Source of the DNA: Arenicella sp.
GTDB taxonomy: Bacteria > Pseudomonadota > Gammaproteobacteria > Arenicellales > Arenicellaceae
Reading direction: 5' to 3'
DNA: 7,813 nucleotides
NCBI GenBank assembly: GCA_018677115.1
Contig: JAHHOC010000352.1
Location: 1-7,813 of the forward strand
Shown here: positions 1-5,891 of the stretch, piece after piece
Layout: each line of letters begins with the position of its first letter
Numbering within the stretch: the first letter of the stretch is position 1
Notes under the pieces: model-generated
The model's database searches: none
The model's input: only the letters and a program-made list of their open reading frames with translations
Told to the model about the DNA's origin: nothing
Program-made: the position numbers and the translations under genes

Positions 1-103
1 CTTATACATAGCGGGTCTGAGCTTTTGCTTCGCTTATGTCAACTATTGTTAAAGGATACGGCGAGTTCCTTACCGGGTCGGCGCCTTGATCTATAGTGAT
101 CGG

Positions 104-208
104 ATGAAACGATAGCATAGAATTGTCATCGCTTCGCTGGTTGTTTTTGGGAGCAACATCGGATTAGCCGCAACGGGTTCGATCAGTGTATTAACCGACC
201 CCGATGGC
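104..208 (+). pseudogene. Signal-peptide and N-terminal remnant of the DISM sensor, interrupted by TAG
   Basis: This stretch is in frame with the sensor that continues at 209. Read through, it gives MKR, a TAG stop at 113-115, then HRIVIASLVVFGSNIGLAA and SISVLTDPDG. The short basic start, hydrophobic run and Ala-Ala end look like a cleavable signal peptide. The LTDPDG segment resembles the usual beginning of the DISM extracellular domain. No ATG, GTG or TTG lies in frame between the stop and the ATG at 209; only rare starts such as ATT at 122 or CTG at 137 are possible. I infer that the gene originally started at 104 and was hit by a nonsense mutation, or that the base call at 113-115 is wrong. 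No good ribosome binding site is visible before 104. Confidence 0.6.
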
Positions 209-1294
209 ATGCTCGATTTCAACCAGGTGAGGGCATTGAATTTCGAGCCCATAGATGGTTTGGAGCTACGCAAGGGATTGTCCAACGACGTTTATTGGCT
301 GAAAGTTGAGTCGTCGGCAATCACCCGCCGTGGTCATGTTTTATACAGTTGCGACACGCAACTTGACTATGTGGACGCCTATATTCCGACGAGCAGGGGT
401 TGGAGAGAAGTTCATACCGGTTCCAACCGACCGTTTAACACCCGTGATCTTGATTATCCCTGTTTTGTATTTGACCTGTCGGCAGCGAGTCAGCCAGTGG
501 CTTATGTTCGTATCGCCGCCGATCCTTTCCTGCGAGCCGCCTGGGATATCGTTCCCAAAGATGAGTTTGATCTGCAAATGGCACCGCAGGAAAAGGCGTA
601 TTCCCTCTACTTCACCTTTCTTGGACTATTTATCGGGCTTCACTTAATCGTTTATCTGGCGCTGCGCGACGATGCGTATGTTTATTATCTCGGCTATCTT
701 GCCAGCGTCGGCTTTTTACTAAGTACCATGAGCGGTCATGCCAGCATGTTTATGTGGCCAAATACCGCTGTCGGGGCGGATTTGGCTCCGGTTGTGTTCG
801 CGGTGTCCACGCTCGCATTCCTTTTGATGCTGGTGGAACGGTTGACCGAAATTGAGCGCTATAGCCCATGGCTGAGCGGCTATATTGAGTTACTGATCCC
901 CACAGGAGTGTCGCTGGTGGTGCTTGATCTGTTTAACGAAACCGCTGCTGTTGCCCTGCTGGGCCTGTATCTGTTGATCGTGCTGCTGTGGGTAAGCTGT
1001 GCAATTGTGGTCTCTACAGCTCATCGCAATAAGCCGTCATACCTGTTAATTGGCGGAATCGCGCTGATGATTCCGGGTGGCATTATCTACTACTGGCGGG
1101 CCATGGGTTGGATCGGGCCTAGCTGGCTGGCGGACAATATCCTTTATCTGACTACCGCAGCGGATGCGATTTTGCTGGCAATTGCGTTGGCCTATCGCCA
1201 GATTGTTCACCGCAGCGTCCTCAGGAAACTGGCGTGGCTGGAAACGTTAGAGCCAATTGACATCAAAGTGCCGTTAAAAAGGGCTTTTCAATAA
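209..1294 (+). CDS. 7TMR-DISM membrane sensor without output domain, probably decayed
   Basis: Residues 1 to about 125 look like the 7TMR-DISM extracellular type 2 domain (DISMED2), a beta-rich periplasmic ligand-binding fold; SNDVYWLKVESS at 25-36 is a typical core strand. Seven hydrophobic segments follow at about 131-152, 157-176, 191-212, 225-242, 246-268, 276-298 and 310-332, matching the 7TM_DISM module. In family members a histidine kinase, GGDEF or phosphatase domain usually follows. Here the protein ends only about 30 residues after the last helix, in a basic tail (HRSVLRKLAWLE). The family senses external, often carbohydrate-like, ligands; the ligand here is unknown. The start at 209 is the first available ATG, but it has no Shine-Dalgarno sequence and cuts into the domain, so the native start was probably at 104, before an in-frame stop. 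The gene converges on imuB with a 35-bp gap in which I see no terminator hairpin. Family assignment is fairly sure; whether the gene is functional is doubtful. Confidence 0.75.
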   Translation: MLDFNQVRALNFEPIDGLELRKGLSNDVYWLKVESSAITRRGHVLYSCDTQLDYVDAYIPTSRGWREVHTGSNRPFNTRDLDYPCFVFDLSAASQPVAYVRIAADPFLRAAWDIVPKDEFDLQMAPQEKAYSLYFTFLGLFIGLHLIVYLALRDDAYVYYLGYLASVGFLLSTMSGHASMFMWPNTAVGADLAPVVFAVSTLAFLLMLVERLTEIERYSPWLSGYIELLIPTGVSLVVLDLFNETAAVALLGLYLLIVLLWVSCAIVVSTAHRNKPSYLLIGGIALMIPGGIIYYWRAMGWIGPSWLADNILYLTTAADAILLAIALAYRQIVHRSVLRKLAWLETLEPIDIKVPLKRAFQ

Positions 1295-1329
1295 TCCTCA
1301 TCCATTAGCCATGACAGCCTCGTCCTAAC

Positions 1330-2832
1330 TCAAGCAAACAGCCCATGTAAAAACCAGTGCCTGCTGGCGCGGTCAAAGAATATCCACAGCAAGCGGCCGT
1401 CACGCTGGCGGGCGATGAAATAATCCCGGCTTTGCAGTTTTGCCCACCAGTGGCTGCTGATGCGGTCGGGACCATGAATCAGGTTAAGCGGACCCTCGTA
1501 GAGGGGCTGGCTTTTATTTTGTGTTAAACGTTGCTGGGCCAGGCGTTGCGGGGTTTCCAGCAGCCACAGGGGCTGGTGTTTTTGGTTGTTTGCCTGCTGA
1601 TCATGTTCTACTACCCGGTAAGTGGCGGCAGTTTCTTCTACCACATGTTGCCGGCCATTGGCCAGTTCGGGTAGATGCTCGGCTTCGATATTCAAGCGGA
1701 ACAGCGCGCTGTCGCCGAGGCGGTTGGTCAGTTTATCCAGCAGTTGATTGAATTGTTGTTGGTCGGGTTGCGGATCAAACAAATCGTCGTTAAACAACTG
1801 CATCGGCACCAGTTGCGAGCTGCTGAGTTCAATGCTGGAAAATTCCCATTCGAGCTTGATGGCAGCCAGTTTCAGGTCGGTCAGCTCGCGCAGGGTATCG
1901 AATTTATTCTGTTTGGCACTCAGGCCGATGGTGACAGTATGCAGCAGCCGGTTATTCTCATGATAAAAACGCCAGCTGAAACTGCGGCAAATCAGCTGCC
2001 GCTGGGTGGTGAAGGATTGCAAGTCATGCAGCAGGCGGTCGAGCTGCTGATTGATCCAGCCGAGATTGCTGATCGGTTCGGCAAAATCAGCACTGGCGTG
2101 AAAGGTTTCCGGTGGTGTGGTGCCGGTTTGCGGGTCGGCTTTGCGGCCCCATAGCTGATCCAGGTAATCCAGCAGGCTGGCACCAAAGCGCTGCCCCAGT
2201 TCGGCACGGGGAATGTCGCTGATATCACCCAGTGTTTCAAAGCCACAGTTATGCAGTTGATCAATGACCCTGGTTTCGATGTCCAGCGCCGCAATAAAGC
2301 ATTCAGCCAGATGCCGGTCAGGCAGCATGTCGGGTTCCTGTAGTTGCTGATTGCATAGTTGATCGCTGCAGCTTAGCAGGTGGGCCGCTTTCGGCGTGCG
2401 CGCGACACCGTATTGAGCAGCGATTTGAAAGCGCGTTAAATCATTATTTATTAAATGCAGAATATGCTTTAAGCCATTGAATAATTTAATACTTCTGCCA
2501 ATTTCCAGTAGCAGGCAATGGTCGTTATAGACGCTCACCAGGGACGTGAAGCGATAGGCCCAGTAGCCTAAATCCTGTTGCTTCTTAGCCTCGGCCTGTG
2601 GGTTCCGTTCGAGTAATGTGAGTTGCGGATCGAGCATTAATGCATGGTTGACGCTCATGCCGGTTTTGATGCCTGCCCTGGTTGCGGTTTGATTGCATTG
2701 GCGGATTTGTTGCTGCTCGGTGATGGCTGCCGGCAGTTTGGAGTCTACACTGATGTTGGCGCTGTTTAACGAGAGGTGGGTTAAACGCAGGCATAGCCAA
2801 CACTCCTGTGTCGTTTTTGTTGAAGAGGACAT
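1330..2832 (-). CDS. imuB: ImuB, inactive Y-family polymerase of the mutasome
   Basis: This 500-residue protein is a Y-family polymerase homologue of the ImuB type. ImuB is a non-catalytic hub that links ImuA, the polymerase DnaE2 (ImuC) and the sliding clamp during error-prone translesion synthesis. The N-terminus CWLCLRLTHL (11-20) stands where active DinB has its metal-binding aspartate. LLLEIGRSIKLF (107-118) stands where active enzymes carry the S-[IL]-D-E catalytic pair; both acidic positions are lost, as is normal for ImuB. A helix-hairpin-helix-like stretch lies near 193-217. PMQLF (343-347) is a degenerate candidate clamp-binding motif. The C-terminus, RDYFIARQRDGRLLW to WFLHGLFA, is an ImuB hallmark. 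No other ATG is available, though no strong ribosome site precedes 2832. It lies downstream of imuA, separated by 172 bp that hold a palindromic element. Length is normal for the family. Confidence 0.93.
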   Translation of the reverse strand: MSSSTKTTQECWLCLRLTHLSLNSANISVDSKLPAAITEQQQIRQCNQTATRAGIKTGMSVNHALMLDPQLTLLERNPQAEAKKQQDLGYWAYRFTSLVSVYNDHCLLLEIGRSIKLFNGLKHILHLINNDLTRFQIAAQYGVARTPKAAHLLSCSDQLCNQQLQEPDMLPDRHLAECFIAALDIETRVIDQLHNCGFETLGDISDIPRAELGQRFGASLLDYLDQLWGRKADPQTGTTPPETFHASADFAEPISNLGWINQQLDRLLHDLQSFTTQRQLICRSFSWRFYHENNRLLHTVTIGLSAKQNKFDTLRELTDLKLAAIKLEWEFSSIELSSSQLVPMQLFNDDLFDPQPDQQQFNQLLDKLTNRLGDSALFRLNIEAEHLPELANGRQHVVEETAATYRVVEHDQQANNQKHQPLWLLETPQRLAQQRLTQNKSQPLYEGPLNLIHGPDRISSHWWAKLQSRDYFIARQRDGRLLWIFFDRASRHWFLHGLFA

Positions 2833-2852
2833 CCCGGTTTCATTGTGGGTGC

Positions 2853-2954
2853 CAAACCAGACGAGGTTTGTCGAGACACGCTGTAAATACGTCCCTGTAA
2901 GCTCGGCAGCCGGATCCTTCCGGCTGACGGTCCCGACAAACCTCGTCTGGTTTG
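2853..2954. repeat. Nested palindromic element between imuA and imuB
   Basis: Two perfect 21-bp inverted arms lie at 2853-2873 and 2934-2954 (cores ccagacgaggtttgtcg and cgacaaacctcgtctgg). After one mismatch, three more bases pair (2875-2877 with 2930-2932). Inside sits a second hairpin with 8-bp arms at 2907-2914 and 2919-2926 around the loop TCCT. The segment 2881-2904 contains ctgtaaatacgtccctgtaag, shown here as two overlapping blocks ctgtaaatac and gtccctgtaag. From memory this core resembles dispersed intergenic repeats in marine gammaproteobacterial genomes; that was not checked. In the minus-strand transcript the outer stem ends 20 nt before the imuB start codon, so a folded mRNA could affect imuB translation or message stability. 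There is no coding sequence here and no transposase. Confidence 0.8.
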
Positions 2955-2956
2955 AT

Positions 2957-2977
2957 GTATGGGTAAACGGCCCATAC
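2957..2977. repeat. Small hairpin GTATGGG-7-CCCATAC beside the palindromic element
   Basis: A perfect 7-bp inverted repeat, gtatggg at 2957-2963 and cccatac at 2971-2977, encloses the 7-nt loop taaacgg. It sits 27 bp after the imuA stop in transcription order and immediately before the larger palindromic element. No T-run follows it on the minus strand, so it is not a standard terminator. It may be a flank of the repeat or an mRNA-stability hairpin at the imuA 3' end. Confidence 0.45.
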
Positions 2978-3004
2978 TGTCAAAGCTTCAACCATGTTTA
3001 TAGA

Positions 3005-3904
3005 CTAATGCACTGCCTGCATGGCTGATACTGCGGTTAACAGTGTGACCGAGGCCTGGCGCTGATCACTGCTGCTAAGGCTGTTCAGCTGCTCGGCTAT
3101 GGCGGGTGCCTGGGCCTGGTTCTGGTGTGGCAACAGCCCGCTCGGCAGGCGTTGCCAGTTCTCATAATGCGGGTGCAGCGAGAGGCTGCAACGCTGCCCG
3201 CCCCAGCCTTGCGGCTGCTTTAGAATATGAATATCAAGTTTGCTATAAGCATTTGATTTTAAATGTAAACGCAGACCTGAAGCGGAGGCTTGTTTAAGGC
3301 AATCGCTGTGCCGCAACAACACATTCCAGGTGTTGCTTTGCGCGGCAGCCAGTTGCAGTCGGCGCAGTTCACGGGAGCTGAGGTTGTAACTGCCAGTCCA
3401 GCTCAATACTGCCGCGCAGCACTCCGCCAGCAGGGCCTGTTCAGTCGCCCACAGGGTGTCCTGTATGGTGTTGGTCTGTACCACAATCAGCTTGTCGATA
3501 TCGATGCCTTCCTTAACCAATGCCGGCGCGAACGGTAACAGTGGCGGGGCGATGCAGAGAATGTTCTGTCGGCTGTGGTTGTGTTGCATTAATTCGCGCA
3601 GCACGGGGGTCAGCAGGCGCAGTTCGCCAATGCCGGCTTGCGACAGGCCGAGTTCGGTGGTGGTTGCCAGCGGCCAGCCGCCCTGATGCAGTTGCTCATT
3701 AAGCTGCGGGTGGCCGGTATCAAGCACCTTGGCTTCTGTTTGTTGCTGTTGCGCACCCGCGCGCCACACTTTGCCCGCCAGGGAGTCGCTGTATTGCTCC
3801 AGCAGTTGCTCTATGTGCCGGTCTTGCTGTTGGCCTGTTTGCTGGTCTGCCTGTTGATGCTTTTGCTGATGCTTTTGTTGGTGCTGGCGGTCATATGAGT
3901 CCAT
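3005..3904 (-). CDS. imuA: ImuA, RecA-like partner of ImuB
   Basis: This 299-residue protein is a translesion-synthesis-associated ImuA (SulA/RecA-like) protein, which works with ImuB and DnaE2 in damage-induced mutagenesis. The domain begins around HIEQLLEQYSDSLAGKVWRAG (30-50), where the VWR motif is typical. GGWPLATTTEL (75-85) and LSQAGIGELRLL (87-98) follow; the latter occupies the Walker A position but lacks the Gly-Lys-Thr/Ser of a working ATP site, as in other ImuA proteins. AAVLSW (164-169) is Walker-B-like, and SSRELRRLQLAAAQ (176-189) is characteristic. The first 27 residues are an odd Gln/His/Lys-rich repeat (HQQKHQQKHQQ). No alternative ATG, GTG or TTG lies between this start and the VWR motif, so the Gln-rich tail should be translated if 3904 is the start. 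No Shine-Dalgarno sequence is visible, but a promoter sits directly against the start codon. It is first in the pair with imuB. Confidence 0.9.
   Translation of the reverse strand: MDSYDRQHQQKHQQKHQQADQQTGQQQDRHIEQLLEQYSDSLAGKVWRAGAQQQQTEAKVLDTGHPQLNEQLHQGGWPLATTTELGLSQAGIGELRLLTPVLRELMQHNHSRQNILCIAPPLLPFAPALVKEGIDIDKLIVVQTNTIQDTLWATEQALLAECCAAVLSWTGSYNLSSRELRRLQLAAAQSNTWNVLLRHSDCLKQASASGLRLHLKSNAYSKLDIHILKQPQGWGGQRCSLSLHPHYENWQRLPSGLLPHQNQAQAPAIAEQLNSLSSSDQRQASVTLLTAVSAMQAVH
3842..3898 (-). repeat. Low-complexity CAG/CAA-rich repeat coding the Gln-rich ImuA N-terminus
   Basis: On the minus strand, near-identical 12-bp units encode His-Gln-Gln-Lys twice and then His-Gln-Gln-Ala/Asp-Gln-Gln. 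On the plus strand the exact unit tgatgctttt occurs twice in tandem. Such a tract can expand or contract by replication slippage in 12-bp steps without breaking the frame. I know of no such tail as a family feature of ImuA. Confidence 0.6.
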
Positions 3905-3910
3905 CCAGCA

Positions 3911-3939
3911 AGTATATTTGAAATATGTACGTAAATCAA
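3911..3939 (-). promoter_or_regulatory. Sigma-70-type promoter of imuA, probably leaderless
   Basis: Read on the minus strand, TTGATT (3934-3939) and TATACT (3911-3916) form -35 and -10 boxes with an ideal 17-bp spacer. Only six bases (3905-3910) separate the -10 box from the ATG whose first base is 3904. Transcription would therefore begin at or next to the start codon and give a leaderless mRNA, which fits the lack of a Shine-Dalgarno sequence. A weaker upstream alternative, TTAACT with TTTATA at about 3949-3977 on the same strand, would give a leader of about 35-40 nt. Confidence 0.5.
3914..3926. promoter_or_regulatory. Palindrome ATATTTGAAATAT overlapping the imuA -10 box and spacer
   Basis: The 13-bp sequence has perfect 6-bp arms around a single central base and overlaps the proposed -10 box and spacer, where a bound repressor would block polymerase. 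imuA-imuB genes are usually LexA-controlled, but this site does not match the gammaproteobacterial LexA box CTGT-N8-ACAG, and I see no such box elsewhere between 3905 and 4020. It may be a divergent SOS box, another operator, or chance in AT-rich DNA. Confidence 0.3.
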
Positions 3940-3971
3940 AATAACTATAAAAGTCAGTATTTTCATCTAGT

Positions 3972-3999
3972 TAAAGAAAAAGGCGGCCAAGGCCGCCTT
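3972..3999 (-). terminator. Rho-independent terminator of aceA
   Basis: A strong hairpin of 9-bp arms, aaggcggcc (3980-3988) and ggccgcctt (3991-3999), is followed on the minus strand by a T-rich run (TTTTTCTTT). It lies 24 bp past the aceA stop and would end the aceA transcript before the imuA promoter. The two bases between the arms mean the innermost pairs probably open to form the loop. Confidence 0.85.
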
Positions 4000-4023
4000 C
4001 GTCAGGTTAATACGTGGGGAGAC

Positions 4024-5619
4024 TTAGCCAAATTGGTTCATGGTATTGTCTTCGCCGGCTGCTTTAAGAGCCGCGTCACCGGAAAAATACTCTTTGTGAT
4101 CATCACCGATATTGGAGCCTGACATGTCCTGATGCTTGACGCAGGCCAGTCCCTCCCGGATTTCCTTGCGTTGAACGCCTTTAACATAGGCCAGCATACC
4201 CTCTTCACCGAAGTAGCCCTTGGTCAGGTTGTCGGTCGACAATGCCGCGGTATGGTAGGTCGGCAAGGTGATAAGGTGATGGAAAATACCGGCTTCGCGT
4301 GAGCCATCGGCCTGGAAGCTCTGGATCATCGCATCGGCACGGGTCGCCAGTTCGGTGGCGTCGTATTTCTCATCCATCAGCTCGTCACGGTTGTAGGCGC
4401 TTACGTCATCACCGGCTTCGGCCATGATGTCGTAGGCCTGCTGGCGGAAATTCAAAGTCCAGTTAAAGGACGGAGAGTTGTTGTAAACCAGTTTGGCGTT
4501 GGGCACCACTTCGCGAATGCGGTTCACCATGCCGCCGATTTGCCCGACATGTGGTTTCTCGGTTTCGATCCAGATCAGGTCAGCGCCGTTTTGCAGGCTG
4601 GTGATGCAATCGAGCACGCAACGGTCTTCACCGGTGCCTTCTTTGAATTGAAACAGGCCGCTGGCCAGCCGCTTGGGGCGAACCAGGCTGCCACCCCGAT
4701 GAATAACTACATCACCATTGCGCATTTCCGCCGGTGTCAGTTCTTCGCAATCCAGGAAGGCATTGTATTGATCACCCAAATCGCCCGGCTCATTGGACAC
4801 CGCAATCTGTTTGGTCAGGCCAGCACCCAGTGAATCGGTGCGCGCAACTATTACCCCGTTATCCACCCCGAGTTCCAGGAAGGCATAACGCACGGCGCGG
4901 ATTTTGGCCAGGAAATCGGCGTGCGGCACCGTCACCTTGCCGTCCTGGTGCCCGCATTGTTTTTCATCGGAAACCTGGTTTTCGATCTGTATCGCGCAGG
5001 CGCCGGCTTCGATCATTTGCTTGGCCAGCAGGTAGGTGGCTTCCTCGTTACCAAAGCCAGCGTCGATATCGGCGACGATGGGCACCACATGGGTCTGAAA
5101 ATTGTCTATTTCAGATTGAATTTCAGCCGCCATTGACGTGTTTCCAGCATCTTTTGCCGCATCAAGGGATTTAAACAGGTGCCGCAGCTCCCGCGCGTCG
5201 GCCTGGCGCAGAAATGTATACAGCTCTGCAATCAATTCCGGCACACTGGTTTTTTCATGCATTGACTGGTCCGGCAGGGGGCCAAACTTGGAGCGCAGCG
5301 CCGCGATCATCCAGCCCGACAGGTATAGATAGCGTTTGTCGGTGGTGCCGTGATGCTTCTTTACCGCAATCATTTTCTGCTGCGCGATAAAACCGTGCCA
5401 GCAACCCAGCGACTGGGTGTAATTGCTGCTGTCGGCGTCATATTCGGCCATGTCCTGGCGCATAATATCGGCTGTGTAGCGGGCGATATCGAGCCCGGTC
5501 AGGAAGCGATTCTGCAATTTCATGCGCGCGGCATACTCCGGGTTGATACTGTTCCAGGCGCTGCCGTTATCGCCGATCAGGGCAGCGGCGTCGTCGATGG
5601 TTTGTTGGTAACTGGACAT
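4024..5619 (-). CDS. aceA: Isocitrate lyase, long Pseudomonas-type form
   Basis: Isocitrate lyase splits isocitrate into glyoxylate and succinate, the first step of the glyoxylate shunt used for growth on acetate, fatty acids and other C2 sources; it is cytosolic. From ATG 5619 the protein has 531 residues, the length I recall for the Pseudomonas aeruginosa enzyme. Recognisable segments are NPEYAARMKLQNRF (26-39), SLGCWHGFIAQQK (70-82), the metal-site strand VADIDAGFGN (182-191), the active-site loop EKQCGH (219-224) with the catalytic Cys222, and NNSPSFNW (380-387). The C-terminus AGEDNTMNQFG matches the family. An in-frame ATG lies 33 bp upstream at 5652, but 5619 has a clear ribosome site (AGGA, seven bases before it) and aligns with known N-termini (MSxYQ). 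The gene is monocistronic, ends in its own terminator, and is divergent from glcB. All key residues are present. Confidence 0.96.
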   Translation of the reverse strand: MSSYQQTIDDAAALIGDNGSAWNSINPEYAARMKLQNRFLTGLDIARYTADIMRQDMAEYDADSSNYTQSLGCWHGFIAQQKMIAVKKHHGTTDKRYLYLSGWMIAALRSKFGPLPDQSMHEKTSVPELIAELYTFLRQADARELRHLFKSLDAAKDAGNTSMAAEIQSEIDNFQTHVVPIVADIDAGFGNEEATYLLAKQMIEAGACAIQIENQVSDEKQCGHQDGKVTVPHADFLAKIRAVRYAFLELGVDNGVIVARTDSLGAGLTKQIAVSNEPGDLGDQYNAFLDCEELTPAEMRNGDVVIHRGGSLVRPKRLASGLFQFKEGTGEDRCVLDCITSLQNGADLIWIETEKPHVGQIGGMVNRIREVVPNAKLVYNNSPSFNWTLNFRQQAYDIMAEAGDDVSAYNRDELMDEKYDATELATRADAMIQSFQADGSREAGIFHHLITLPTYHTAALSTDNLTKGYFGEEGMLAYVKGVQRKEIREGLACVKHQDMSGSNIGDDHKEYFSGDAALKAAGEDNTMNQFG

Positions 5620-5626
5620 ATTTAAT

Positions 5627-5632
5627 TCCTGC
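5627..5632 (-). promoter_or_regulatory. Ribosome binding site deciding the aceA start
   Basis: On the minus strand GCAGGA ends seven bases before ATG 5619, good Shine-Dalgarno spacing. It lies inside the extra 11 codons that a start at 5652 would add. This favours the 531-residue protein over a 542-residue one. Confidence 0.6.
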
Positions 5633-5734
5633 TTGTTTACAATGTGGTTCATTACTCTATTCCGGTGGAAGAATCATTAATTAGAAGATTTAGCCCACCA
5701 TACGCGCGGAAATGATGCCGATACATAGCGCTAA

Positions 5735-5753
5735 GCGTATGATTATCATTCCC
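5735..5753. promoter_or_regulatory. Fur-box-like site between aceA and glcB
   Basis: On the minus strand the 19 bp match the classical Fur consensus (GATAATGATAATCATTATC) at 14 positions by eye, including the uninterrupted central block AATGATAATCAT. The site is about 115 bp upstream of the aceA start and 140 bp upstream of glcB. Fur is an iron-responsive regulator, and raised glyoxylate-shunt expression under iron limitation has been reported in Pseudomonas and marine bacteria, so the site makes biological sense. A match of this quality in AT-rich DNA can still be chance. Confidence 0.35.
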
Positions 5754-5804
5754 AAATTGAATAGTAGGCCAAACATTCACCAAATTACTAGTGGTAAAAT
5801 GTTG

Positions 5805-5821
5805 TATTCATCCTATGAATA
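5805..5821. promoter_or_regulatory. Perfect inverted repeat TATTCAT-CCT-ATGAATA upstream of glcB
   Basis: The two 7-bp arms are exact complements around a 3-bp spacer. The site lies about 70 bp before the glcB start and overlaps the most promoter-like sequence there (TTGTAT at 5802, GATAAA at 5827, 19-bp spacing, weak). Size and placement suit an operator for a dimeric regulator. The regulator is unknown and no regulator gene lies next to it. Confidence 0.4.
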
Positions 5822-5849
5822 ATGAGGATAAAAATTTGCAATCGCTAAT

Positions 5850-5880
5850 AAGGAGTAGAATCACGCCTCAACCTGTTGAG
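5850..5880 (+). promoter_or_regulatory. Shine-Dalgarno-like AAGGAG and small hairpin in the glcB leader
   Basis: AAGGAG at 5850-5855 is a near-perfect ribosome site, but no ATG, GTG or TTG stands at proper spacing after it; the glcB ATG is 36 bases further on. Between them CTCAA (5867-5871) and TTGAG (5876-5880) form a 5-bp hairpin with a CCTG loop. The bases directly before the ATG (aatatacaaac) contain no ribosome site. The purpose of this arrangement is unclear. Confidence 0.3.
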
Positions 5881-5891
5881 AATATACAAAC

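Noticed and set aside
1..96. Open frame of 31 codons ending in TAG at 94-96, possibly the tail of an upstream gene (LIHSGSELLLRLCQLLL and onward)
   Set aside because: Too short to assign, another frame is also open to 52, and no family signal is visible; it could equally be intergenic DNA.
1295..1329. A bidirectional terminator between the DISM sensor and imuB
   Set aside because: No hairpin of useful length is visible in the 35-bp gap.
1675..2154. Plus-strand open frame of 159 codons opposite imuB
   Set aside because: Fully inside imuB, whose protein is clearly recognisable; no independent evidence of coding.
2585..2803. AGGAG followed by an out-of-frame ATG just inside imuB, giving a 70-codon alternative frame
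   Set aside because: The product (MPAFNPPLVKQ and onward) has no recognisable features and the imuB frame is strongly conserved over the same bases.
2853..2954. Palindromic element as a rho-independent terminator of imuA or a CRISPR fragment
   Set aside because: No T-run follows the stem on either strand, and there is only one repeat unit, inverted and not direct, with no spacer series.
5619..5652. Upstream in-frame ATG at 5652 as the aceA start
   Set aside because: It would add 11 residues not seen in homologues, while 5619 has a good ribosome site and gives the usual 531-residue length.
5653..5735. A sigma-70 promoter for aceA
   Set aside because: Several AT-rich hexamers exist on the minus strand (such as TATGTA and TAAATC), but none pairs with a convincing -35 box at 16-18 bp, so I do not assign one.
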